From NCBI GenBank assembly GCA_947396885.1, contig OX377204.1, forward strand, positions 47,913,139 to 47,977,138: DNA of 64,000 nucleotides, read 5' to 3'. This stretch comes from Heligmosomoides polygyrus polygyrus (taxonomy: Eukaryota; Nematoda; Chromadorea; Rhabditida; Heligmosomidae). Shown here piece after piece: positions 42,294-51,648 of this stretch. The position numbers and the translations under genes are program-made. Positions within the stretch are counted from its first letter, which is position 1; every line of letters starts with the position of its first letter. Below the pieces are notes generated by a model. That model was given only the letters and a program-made list of their open reading frames with translations. It was not told the origin of the DNA and ran no database searches.

Positions 42294-44302
42294 TACAGTA
42301 CCGGACATGCCGCTGCGTCCAACAAGCACAAGCGGCGCAAAAGATGAGAAGCGGCGCAAAAGGGCGCCGGAGAGCGCCGTTTTCCGCTCGCCACGCGCCG
42401 CGTCTGGGGCAAGTCGCGTTAGTGCGCGGCGTCCTCGACTTCTGGACGTTAGACTGAATGAAGGAGCTTATCCATGCGTTCGGACGAGCATGGCCTACTG
42501 TTTGGAACTAACTTCCGGCATAGCGCGCGCTCTGAACAATGCATGTAGGCCGGCGGAATCAATCGAGTGGGAGCGATAACCTGTAGAGCGAGCGACAGCT
42601 TGAACAGTGAGCGCATGGGAAGTTTTAACGAAAATGCCTAGCCTTCCTACTCAGGCATTGTTCTAGGACTGCTTGCATCTGGAGTGCCCAGCTTGCATCT
42701 GGAGTGCGCCGTGAACAATGCATATAGAATCGAACCTATCAATCGAGTGGGCGCGGAAGCTTGTAGAGTGAGAGTTTGAGGAGTTTTATCAGAAATCCCT
42801 AGCCGAGCTAGTCAGGAGCTGCTCTAGGACTGTCTAGCTTGCATCTGGAGTGCGCCGTGAACAATGCATATAGAATCGAACCTATCAATCGAGTGAGCCG
42901 ACCGCTCGCAAATTGCACGCGCGGGCGTCTTTGGAGCGCGATAACTCCGTCAAGTGTGAACCCTTCCGGCTACAGCTTGTGGATTTTGTAGCCAGTAAAA
43001 AGCTCTAGCAGCTCGCCAAAGCACAGCGAAGTAGCCTAAGAACTGATAAAGTTACGGTGTTGCAAAAATGCAGGTCAAGCTTGTGTGACACGATTTTTTC
43101 CAAATTCAGTCGATCCCTGCGGAAAGACGCGGAGAGCTAGCGTCTTACAAATATGCAGGCGAGCAGAACGCTTAAGGTTCTTTACGAAAACGTGCTTACA
43201 ACTCCCTAGCGTATTAAATTGCCTTAGTAGTAGCTGCCGCTTTAGAGCGACGGACGGCAACAGTAAAGATTCTTCCGCCCTTATTCCTTCCATTTTTGAG
43301 CTTTCGGCACTTGCAATGACACTGTTCTGTTCATCTCGATGAGCTCTATCGAACGGTGTCAATCTCGGCCAGTTTTGGAGATATCGATTTTTTGACAATT
43401 TTGCATCGGGGGTGAGGCCGCAGCGGAGGGCCGATGGCGTCACCGAAAACCAATATTTTGGAATCTGGCCAAGTTGGACACCATTCGATAGCGCTTTTGA
43501 TGGTGAATGGAACGATTTTACGTAGTGTCGAGAACTGTGATGTGAGCGATTAAGAGCGAGGAGAGCATGATCATTGTTGTGATAAATTGTGCGCGCGGCG
43601 TTTTCTGAGCGCGATAGCTCTGTAAAGTGTGAACCTTTCCGGTTGCAGCTTGTGGGTTTTGTAGGAAGCAAAATGTTCTAGTAGTGTGCCAAAATACGGT
43701 AATGTAGCTTATGATTGGACAAAGTTACGGTGGTGCAAAAATGCAGGTCAGGCTCGTGTGACACGATTTTTTCCAAATTCAGTCGACCCCTGCGGAAAGA
43801 CGCGGAGAGCTAGCATCTTACAAATATGCAGACGAGCAGAACGCTTAAGGTTCTTTACGAAAACGTGCTTACAACTGCCTAGCTTATTAAATTGCCTTAG
43901 TACCAGCTGCCGCTTTAGAGCGGCGGAGGCAACAGTGAAGCTTCTTCCGCCCTTATTCCTTCCGTTTTTGAGTTTTCGGCACTTGCAATGACACTGTTCT
44001 GTTCAGCTCGATGAGCTCTATCGAACGGTGTCAATCTCGGCCAGTTTTGGAAAAATCGATTTTTTGACATTCGCGGCGAAGAAGAGGGCGCCGCTCTAGG
44101 TCGCGGCAGAGGTCTCCGGACTACTGACTGATGTCAGCCTGGGCGCGCGAACGGAGTTTCGCACGACGTCTGGCGTCTCTCACTGCTAACCGGATCTGTC
44201 ACTCGCAGCCGCAGCGTCCGTTCCGCCATGCTCCTCTGCACGTGATGGGCTCTCACCGCTCTTCAAATCTTAACCAACCTGGCCCGGTTCGGAAATATCG
44301 GT

Positions 44303-44502
44303 NNNNNNNNNNNNNNNNNNNNNNNNNNNNNNNNNNNNNNNNNNNNNNNNNNNNNNNNNNNNNNNNNNNNNNNNNNNNNNNNNNNNNNNNNNNNNNNNNN
44401 NNNNNNNNNNNNNNNNNNNNNNNNNNNNNNNNNNNNNNNNNNNNNNNNNNNNNNNNNNNNNNNNNNNNNNNNNNNNNNNNNNNNNNNNNNNNNNNNNNNN
44501 NN
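44303..44502. other. Assembly gap of 200 N
   Basis: The gap lies at the centre of foldback element 2. It is bordered on both sides by the identical 44-bp string starting CTCTTCAAATCTTAACCAAC (44259-44302 and 44503-44546) in the same orientation. This is what overlapping contig ends would give, so the gap may be shorter than shown or non-existent. Confidence 0.95.
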
Positions 44503-45108
44503 CTCTTCAAATCTTAACCAACCTGGCCCGGTTCGGAAATATCGGTTTTCAATGACATCATCACCCTCTGCCGCGACCTAGAGCGGCGCCCTCACCCCCG
44601 ATGCAAAATTGTCAAAAAATCGATATCTCCAAAACTGGCCGGAATTGACACCGTTCGAAAGAGCTCATCGAGATGAACAGAACAGTGTCATTGCAAGTGC
44701 CGAAAGCTCAAAAATGGAAGGAATAAGGGCGGAAGAATCTTTACTGTTGCCGTCCGTCGCTCTAAAGCGGCAGCTACTACTAAGGCAATTTAATACGCTA
44801 GGGAGTTGTAAGCACGTTTTCGTAAAGAAACTTAAGCGTTCTGCTCGCCTGCATATTTGTAAGACGCTAGCTCTCCGCGTCTTTCCGCAGGGGTCGACTG
44901 AATTTGGAAAAAATCGTGTCACACAAGCTTGACCTGCATTTTTGCAACACCGTAACTTTATCAGTTCTTAGGCTACTTCGCTGTGCTTTGGCGAGCTGCT
45001 AGAGCTTTTTACTGGCTACAAAATCGACAAGCTGTAGCCGGAAGGGTTCACACTTGACAGAGTTATCGCGCTCCAAAGACGCCCGCGCGTGCAATTTGCG
45101 AGCGGTCG

Positions 45109-45780
45109 GCCCACTCGATTGATAGGTTCGATTCTATATGCATTGTTCACGGCGCACTCCAAATGCAAGCTGGACAGTCCTAGAGCAGCTCCTGACTAGC
45201 TCGGCTAGGGATTTCTGATAAAACTCCTCAAACTCTCACTCTACAAGCTTCCGGGCCCACTCGATTGATAGGTTCGATTCTATATGCATTGTTCACGGCG
45301 CACTCCAGATGCAAGCTGGACAGTCCGAGAGCAGCCTGCATAGGGCGGCTAAGGATTTCTGATAAAACTCCCTAAACGCGCACACTACAAGCTATCGCGC
45401 CCACTCGATTGATAGGTTCGATTCTATATGCATTGTTCACGGCGCACTCCAAATGCAAGCTGGACAGTCCTAGAGCAGCTGCTGAGTAGGGCGGCTACTG
45501 ATTTCTAATAAAACTCCTCAAACTCTCACTATACAAGCTTCCGCGCCCACTCGATTGATAGGTTCGATTCTATATGCATTGTTCACGGCGCACTCCAGAT
45601 GCAAGCTGGGACAGTCCGAGAGCAGCCTGCATAGGGCGGCTAAGGATTTCTGATAAAACTCCCTAAACGCGCACACTACAAGCTATCGCGCCCACTCGAT
45701 TGATAGGTTCGATTCTATATGCATTGTTCACGGCGCACTCCAGATGCAAGCTGGACAGTCCTAGAGCAATGCCTGAGTGG
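45109..45780. repeat. About 145-bp tandem repeat, five copies, alternating A/B types
   Basis: The string GATAGGTTCGATTCTATATG occurs at 45121, 45267, 45411, 45557 and 45702. Units alternate between two versions, ending CTCCTCAAACTCTCAC or CTCCCTAAACGCGCAC, so the higher-order period is about 290 bp. The array lies in the right arm of foldback element 2. The left arm has only one to two units. Confidence 0.85.
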
Positions 45781-45849
45781 GAAGGCAGGCTAGGAATTTT
45801 CGTTAAAACTCCCCATGCGCTCACTGTTTAAGCTGTCGCTTGCTGTACA

Positions 45850-46450
45850 GGTTGTCGCTCCCACTCGATTGATTCTGCCGGGCCTATATGCATTGTTTAT
45901 GAGCACGCGCCATGCCGGCAGTTAGTTCCAAACAGTAGGCCATACTCGTCCGAACGCATGGATAGGCTCCTTCCATCAGCCCACCAGCCTAACATCACTC
46001 TGCGAGTGGTCGCGCCCACTCGATTGATTCTGCCGGCCTACATGCATTGTTCAGAGCGCGCGCCATGCCGGAAGTTAGTTCCAAACAGTAGGCCATACTC
46101 GTCCGAACGCATGGATAGCTCCTTCCATCAGCCCACCAGCCTAACGTCACTCTGCGAGTGGTCGCGCCCACTCGATTGATTCTGCCGGGGCCTATATGCA
46201 TTGTTCAGAGCACGCGCCATGCCGGCAGTTAGTTCCAAACAGTAGGCCATACTCGTCCGAACGCATGGATAGGCTCCTTCCATCAGCCCACCAGCCTAAC
46301 GTCACTCTGCGAGTGGTCGCGCCCACTCGATTGATTCTGCCGGGCCTATATGCATTGTTTCAGAGCGCGCGCCATGCCGGAAGTTAGTTCCAAACAGTAG
46401 GCCATTATCGCCCGAACGCATGGATAAGCTCCTTCATCCAGTCTAACGTC
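45850..46450. repeat. About 154-bp tandem repeat, four copies
   Basis: CGATTGATTCTGCCGG occurs at 45866, 46021, 46173 and 46328. Each unit also contains CCAAACAGTAGGCCAT and CGTCCGAACGCATGGATA-like strings. The units share the CCCACTCGATTGAT...TATGCATTGTT core with the 145-bp array. The left arm of the element has a single copy. Confidence 0.85.
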
Positions 46451-46605
46451 CAGAAGTTGAGGAGCCGCGCACTGACGCGACTTGCCTCAGACGCGGCGCG
46501 TGGCGAGCGGAAAAAACGGCGCTCTCCGGCGCCCTTTTTGCGCCGCTTCTCATCTTTTGCGCCGCTTGTGCTTGTTGGACGCAGCGGCATGTCCGGTACT
46601 GTACT

Positions 46606-46835
46606 GCTCCCACCTTCACTGGACCTGCCCTTACTGGTCCCCCTCTTTGCTGGTCATCCTATCCTTCACCGATCCCCATCACTGGTCCCACCCTCACTCG
46701 TCCCCCTCTTATTCATCAACCCTTTTCCGGTCCCCCTTCACCTGGTTCCCTCCTTCACTGGTCAACCTTCTATCGGTCCCCCCTTCACCGGACCCCTCCC
46801 CCACCTTCAACGGTCCACCCTCGGGCCGCGCGAAC
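46606..46835. repeat. Degenerate CACTGGTCCCCCTT minisatellite, right flank
   Basis: Loose repeats of TTCACTGGACC, TTACTGGTCCCCCTC and TCACTGGTCCCACC type continue the array interrupted by foldback element 2. A further short patch lies at 47317-47363, and an inverted patch at about 48085-48300. Confidence 0.6.
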
Positions 46836-47599
46836 CCCCTTGGCGTCGCGCACGGTGCGCGACGAAATTGGACGAGTTGTCGCGGTCCGATGATTCCGAC
46901 GGCTAGAAAAGCTTCCTATAGGGACATGCCTTTGCCTTATTTCAACATTTCTTGGAGATGGTATATGAATGTGGTTTCAATAGGACGATCAGCGAGAGTT
47001 TATACAGGAATCATGACCATGTGGATGGTTTCTGGCGTCAGTACTTGCCATCTACAACTTCTTCGGTCAATTTTTACCCGTGATTATGGTTATACTACGG
47101 AAAAAGGTCACTGTCACCCATTCTCGAATCAATTGTTTACAGCAGACTGTTGCCTACCACATTCTGTGGGATCTTAAGTTCTTTGCTAGAAATGTGGTCT
47201 GGGAGCTTAAACACTGGGAATATTTCGTGCTCCGCGGCTAACCGTGCGTCACCGAGCGCACGCCCGCGTTTCAGCGCCGCGAGGTCGCGTTGGAGTTAGG
47301 TCCTCGAGCCGTCCACCCTTCACTGGACCACTCCCCCCGTTCACCGGTCCCCATTACTGGTAGTGGTAAGCTGAAGGAATTAGCTACCTAGAAGGGAGTT
47401 TCTCTTACGACTGGATATTTTCTTTTCTAGGTTGTATGAATGTTCTGATCGCCTTCCCACGCTCGCACTATAAATGCACCCCCAATTTATTAACCGTTCT
47501 GAATTACCGCACCGTCTTTTCTGGCAGCAGTATAATAAGGTTTTTCTAACATTTAACGTTATCGGTTATAGCTTACTATCAGTCGAACAGCGAGGTAGG
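46836..47599. other. No gene recognised
   Basis: GC-rich at 46840-46900 and 47235-47300, otherwise unremarkable. Open frames here lack conserved features. Confidence 0.4.
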
Positions 47600-48010
47600 C
47601 AAGTGAGGCAAACATTGCCTCCTGCTTGACAAACGTCGTCTGCGCACGTTTCTCAGCTCCTGAATCAAGAAGCCGGGTCTCCTACGTCACGGTCAAAAGA
47701 GCAGACACCATCGTTCTATGACGAGCGATCGCATTCAGAATTGAACATGGGATGTTGTTGCAGCTGAGTAAGCGCAGCCTCCTCCTGCTTGACAAAACGG
47801 CGTCTGCGCGCGTTTCTGAGGGCCTGAATCCGGAAGACGGGTCCCCTTCGTCGCACAACAACCGTCTAGAGTCAGAAGAGGGGACACCGTCGTCCAAAGA
47901 CGAGCGATCGCATTCAGAATTCAACATGGGATGCTGCTGCAGCAGAGGAAGCGTAGACTCCTCCTTCTTGACACAGCAGCAACTGCGCGCGTTTCTGAGC
48001 GTCCTGATTT
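47600..48010. repeat. 179-bp tandem repeat, about 2.3 copies
   Basis: ACGAGCGATCGCATTCAGAA occurs at 47721 and 47900, a period of 179 bp. The units begin with a CCTCCTGCTTGACAAA-like string and end near ATGGGATGYTGYTGCAGC. The second and third units are open on + (47752-48078) and would encode an MGCCCSRGS start. The first has a stop just after MGCCCS. No known domain. Confidence 0.7.
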
Positions 48011-48084
48011 CGAATACGTGTCACGTCTGCTGTGAGCGTAGGAAGACCACTAAGAGGGTGGTGGAGAAGGGAATGTAGAGGGGC

Positions 48085-48300
48085 CTCTAGGGTGGACCAG
48101 GAGAGCTACCAGGAAGGAAAGGAGGAACCTGGAGGAGGGAATAGGACGAGGAAACCAGCAGGAAAAGACCGATAAGGGCTCGATAGTGGAAACATGGAAA
48201 GGAAGTGGGCCAGGAGTTCAGACCAGGAAGGTGGGGGAGTAAGGGGGGGGGGGGGTGGGGAGACCAGTAAAGGCGGACCAGCAATTACATCCAGTAAGAG
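48085..48300. repeat. Minisatellite related to CACTGGTCC, inverted orientation
   Basis: Strings such as GGTGGACCAGGAGAGC, GACCAGGAAGGTGGGGG and GAGACCAGTAAAGG repeat loosely, with a G run at about 48243-48256. They look like the reverse complement of the minisatellite flanking foldback element 2. Coding frames across this block are low complexity. Confidence 0.45.
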
Positions 48301-48666
48301 GAAACGAGTGAGTGGAAACCTGGCGTCCAGATTTGGAAGGCGTACCAACGATATCCGGAAACGCAAGCCGTTGGGCATGAGAACGGTTTCCGAGGAGCCA
48401 CCTGAGGGCAGAAGTGCTGCGCAGCACAAACCAATGGCGTTACTGGACGGTCCAGAGAGAATGCCTATGATGAACGCACGGAAGTGGTGAAGGGCTTGAT
48501 GGCAATAAAGTACGCGGCAGATCCTCGATGTTAGCGAATTTTAAGTTTTACAAAAACTACTTTCTATAGGTCAGTGATGTTGCAAAGTCGCGCGAAGCGC
48601 GCAAGTGCGAGACACGCCGTTAGGCGTGCTTCTTCTTCTTCTTCTTCTTCTTCTTCTTCTTCTTCT

Positions 48667-50133
48667 TCAGCGTCTGTCCCGCTTCGTAGCGGGGTCCCCT
48701 ATTCTGGTGTCATGACGCCACCTCTCCCGATCCAGCGCTAGATCAGGGTGGACACCAGCAACCTTCAAGTCCATATGTAACGTGTCAGACCAGCGCTGCT
48801 TCGGACGCCCTCTAGGCCGCTTTCCTACCACCTCGAACTTAAGGCCTATCTTGCGGATGCTGTCTTCTTCTCCGCGCAGAACGTGGCCGTACCATCGTAA
48901 GCGAGCTTCGCGCATCTTGTCCGCTATCGGCGCGACACCGAACTTCTGCCGAATGACATCGTTTCGGATGCGGTCCAGGAGCGAGACTCCAGCCGTGCAG
49001 CGCAGCTTCTTTGTCTCCATGACGCTGAGGCGCGTTTCAACCTCCTTGGTCGCAGGCCAACACTCAGCACCGTACATCGCTACCGGCCGGATGACTGCCC
49101 TGTAGATCTTTGACTTCAAGCGCTCTGGCATCTTCCTATCGCAGAGCACGCCAGTCAACGAGCGCCACTTGGACCAAGCTGCACTCACGCGTGAGTTCAC
49201 TTCAATCATCAGATTGCCATCGGATGCTACTGCTGATCCCAGGTACTTAAAAACCGAAGTGCGTGGGAGCTCGATGCCGTTAACCTTGATGGAGCTGGAC
49301 TCATTAACGTCAGTCGTTAGATACTCGGTCTTCTTCACGTTCAATCTGAGTCCGAAGCACTCCAAGCGATCACACCAAGCTTGCACCTCTCGCTCGAGTT
49401 CACCTTTATTTTCGCTAGCGAGCATTACGTCATCAGCATAAAGCAGTGTCCAGGGGAATGGCTTCTGAAGATCTCGTGTAATGGCGTCCATCACGACAAC
49501 AAAAAGGAGTGGGGAAAGCGCAGAACCCTGGTGCACCCCGACAGAGATGAGGAACTCCATCGAGGTTCCGGCTGCAGCTTGAACTCTACTTTTTGGGGAA
49601 GAGTAGAGGATTCGCACCCACTCTATGAGCTCTTCAGGAACTCCATGTCGTCGCAGGGCGTACCATATCACTTCACGCGGTACGCGGTCAAAGGCCTTCT
49701 CCAAGTCGAGGAAGGCGATATGCACCGGCTTCTGCTTCTCGCGATGCTTCTCTAACAAGAGGCGGGCGGCATGTATGGCATCAATGGTGCCACAGCCAGC
49801 TACGAAACCGCACTGATTGCTGGAAAGCTGGACGATGTCACGAATTCGACCATCGACAATTCGCTCAAAGATCTTCATGCTGTGCGAGAGCAAGCGAATC
49901 GGACGGTAATTGGAGCAGTCTGCAGTACTGCCCTTCTTCTTCCAAATCGGAATCGTCGTGCTTTGGCGCCAACACTCAGGCACCTTCTTCTCCGCCACAA
50001 CCTGGTTGAAGAACTTCGCCAACCACTCAGCAGGGTACCACAGCTTTGACTTCCACAGATCAGCTGCCACGTCGTCGGGCCCAGTCGCTTTGCCTGACCT
50101 CATCTTCCTCAGAGCCGCTTCTGTCTCCTCCAC
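48667..50133 (-). CDS. RTE family 1 copy D: reverse transcriptase, 488 residues, open
   Basis: This single frame starts just after the deletion (EETEAALRKMRSGKATGPDD). Motifs are CSNYRPIRLLSHSMKIFERI (about 73-92), AFLDLEKAFDRVPRE (motif A, about 140-153), VGVHQGSALSPLLF (motif B, about 198-211), LLYADDVMLASEN (YADD 232-235), LNVKKTEYLTTD, RLRWYGHVLRGEEDS and GKRPRGRPKQRWSD near the C-terminus. The stop TGA sits inside the GAA tail. The RT itself looks intact, but the element cannot make a full polyprotein because of the upstream stop and deletion. Confidence 0.88.
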   Translation of the reverse strand: MEETEAALRKMRSGKATGPDDVAADLWKSKLWYPAEWLAKFFNQVVAEKKVPECWRQSTTIPIWKKKGSTADCSNYRPIRLLSHSMKIFERIVDGRIRDIVQLSSNQCGFVAGCGTIDAIHAARLLLEKHREKQKPVHIAFLDLEKAFDRVPREVIWYALRRHGVPEELIEWVRILYSSPKSRVQAAAGTSMEFLISVGVHQGSALSPLLFVVVMDAITRDLQKPFPWTLLYADDVMLASENKGELEREVQAWCDRLECFGLRLNVKKTEYLTTDVNESSSIKVNGIELPRTSVFKYLGSAVASDGNLMIEVNSRVSAAWSKWRSLTGVLCDRKMPERLKSKIYRAVIRPVAMYGAECWPATKEVETRLSVMETKKLRCTAGVSLLDRIRNDVIRQKFGVAPIADKMREARLRWYGHVLRGEEDSIRKIGLKFEVVGKRPRGRPKQRWSDTLHMDLKVAGVHPDLALDRERWRHDTRIGDPATKRDRR

Positions 50134-50302
50134 GGTGATCTTGTGTACGGGAACTTTTCAATGTCTTCGGTCGCCGATGGCGAAACTTTGCGGGTCGGTA
50201 CAGATACCGCTCACCATCGCGTGACTTGGGCTCCTCGTTGACATCTCCATAATGAGTGGCTTTTGCAACAGCAACGGCCTTCTTTGCAGCTTTCTTCGCT
50301 TC

Positions 50303-51568
50303 TTAGTACTTCCGCCAGTTATCGGCTGTCTTGTCGCTGAGAAACACGTGATAGAGCGACTTCTTCTCTCGAACTTTTGCTTTCACATCATCTGTCCACA
50401 GCCACGCCTGCTTTTCGACCTTGCGTCGTCCAGGCACCGTGATGCCGAGCTCCAACCTTGCAGCTTCACGTATCGCGTCGGCAGCCTTCTTCCAAGTTTC
50501 GTCGACAGTTGTGACTGTCGGTAACCGCACGCGAGAAATCACAGCTGCTTCCTTCTCTCTCATTCGCCACCACTTGATTCTCGGTGCACCGCATCGCTCG
50601 ACCTGCTTCTGCCTTGGAGGGGCAATCTTTAGGGTGCAGATCAGCGGTCGGTGCTGTGGGGCGACCGTCTCATACGGCACCACCTTCGCATCTGTGACAA
50701 GACTTCGGTCGCGATCCTTCACAAGGACGAAATCTATCTGAGACTTGGAGCTCCCACTATAGTATGAGATGAGGTGGGAGTCGCGTTTACGCAATACGGT
50801 GTTTACTATGGTGAGGTTATGCGATTCCGCATATTCAAGGATACGCTCACCATCGGCGTTACGCGACCCGTAACCGAATCCACCATGACAGCTGTACCCG
50901 TCTTTCGTCGCGCCGACGTGCCCATTAAGGTCACCAGCGACTATGATGACATCTTTCGACGGCACCTCTGCTGTCTTCTCATCAAGCAGGCTCCAAAACT
51001 CTTCCTTGGCTTGATCCGAGCAGCCTGTCTGCGGAGCATACGCAGAGAGGAAGTGATAGAGTCGCTCCTTAGCGGCAACAACGATCTTCATCAATCGATC
51101 GTCAAAGCGTTCGACGCTTACAATCGAGTCACGAAATCGTTCGGAGACGATGACTCCAACTCCACTGGTGGTCCTGGGACTTCCACATAGAACGGCCTTG
51201 AAGCCTCGTCCTATGTCCCTAGACTTGCGGCAGGACCACCTCGTCTCCTGCACCGCACAGAAATCAACTCTTCTACGCTCCAGTGCTTCAACCAACTCGC
51301 ACGAGCGGCCCGTCAACGTACCCACATTCAGCGTTGCCACGCGGGTCCTGCTTACGTTACGGGACTTTCGGACTAGCTCAGTTGCCCCCCGATGCCGTCC
51401 TCGCATCAGGGACCCTCGCATACTTCTCACACTCGCCGGGCTCTGCGAGTGCGCGTCGGCTCCCGCGGACGCCGTAGCACTATCTCGATACTCATGTAAC
51501 GTCATCAACCATGTGATGTGACATGGGTCTTCGTAGGCCGGCCTGTCACAAGGGCCTGTCGCCTGCAT
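50303..51568 (-). CDS. RTE family 1 copy D: AP-like endonuclease, 421 residues, open
   Basis: All expected catalytic blocks are present in one frame: TLNVGTLTGR (Asn about 81), CAVQETRWSC (Glu about 108), LSAYAPQTG (Tyr about 177), VAGDLNGHVGA (Asp 213, Asn 215) and VAPQHRPLIC (His about 306). The frame ends prematurely in the linker after ADNWRKY because of a TAA. In the intact element it would continue into the RT. Codons upstream of residue 50 are probably 5' UTR read through, and MRGSLMRGRHRG (residue 50) is a likely alternative start, shared with copies A and C. Confidence 0.85.
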   Translation of the reverse strand: MQATGPCDRPAYEDPCHITWLMTLHEYRDSATASAGADAHSQSPASVRSMRGSLMRGRHRGATELVRKSRNVSRTRVATLNVGTLTGRSCELVEALERRRVDFCAVQETRWSCRKSRDIGRGFKAVLCGSPRTTSGVGVIVSERFRDSIVSVERFDDRLMKIVVAAKERLYHFLSAYAPQTGCSDQAKEEFWSLLDEKTAEVPSKDVIIVAGDLNGHVGATKDGYSCHGGFGYGSRNADGERILEYAESHNLTIVNTVLRKRDSHLISYYSGSSKSQIDFVLVKDRDRSLVTDAKVVPYETVAPQHRPLICTLKIAPPRQKQVERCGAPRIKWWRMREKEAAVISRVRLPTVTTVDETWKKAADAIREAARLELGITVPGRRKVEKQAWLWTDDVKAKVREKKSLYHVFLSDKTADNWRKY

Positions 51569-51648
51569 TCGAGTGTCCGTGCTTAGCTTAGCTCGCAGAG
51601 CGAGCAGTTTCCAGTGGCACCACGTGGAGGAACGGACATCGCCACCGT

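Larger units (their letters stand above)
42296..46601. mobile_element. Giant foldback element 2 (4.3 kb including gap, TA target duplication)
   Basis: The ends are CAGTACCGGACATGCCGCTG and its reverse complement, flanked by TA (42294-42295, 46602-46603). The outer 250 bp of the arms are nearly identical inverted copies. The arms run to about 44120 and from about 44555, with the assembly gap at the centre. Like element 1 the left arm carries two tandem versions of an internal block (about 42918 and 43588), and the right arm has expanded into tandem arrays (45109-45780, 45850-46450). Internal sequence, such as TCGATTTTTTGACA and AACAATGCATATAGAATCGA, is shared with element 1. There is no transposase. 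Confidence 0.85.
48629..51648 (-). mobile_element. RTE-clade LINE, family 1, copy D (best preserved)
   Basis: This minus-strand LINE has a long GAA tail (TTC repeats at 48629-48668 on +) and a 5' end at 51648. It has two long frames and differs from an intact element by one nonsense codon (WRKY-stop, CAA to TAA, at about 50306) and a deletion of about 145 bp just before the RT. No convincing target duplication is seen, although CGTT...TGCTT strings flank both ends. The long tail and low damage suggest it is the youngest of the four copies. Confidence 0.92.

Noticed and set aside
43075..44932. Open frames of 85-198 codons in foldback element 2, including ones running into the N block
   Set aside because: The same protein-like strings occur mirrored on the other strand of the opposite arm, as a palindrome would produce. 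They carry no known domain.
45109..46450. CRISPR array, because of regularly spaced repeats
   Set aside because: Whole 145- and 154-bp units are repeated without variable spacers, in a eukaryotic transposon arm.
46457..47177. Proline-rich + strand proteins at 46457-47177
   Set aside because: They are translations of the C-rich minisatellite and the GC-rich end of foldback element 2.
48087..48490. Glycine- or proline-rich frames on both strands
   Set aside because: They translate a G-rich minisatellite with a long G run; low complexity.
48629..48668. Independent (TTC)n microsatellite
   Set aside because: It is the 3' GAA tail of RTE copy D. The TTC tracts near 349, 15471 and 25541 are the tails of copies A, B and C.
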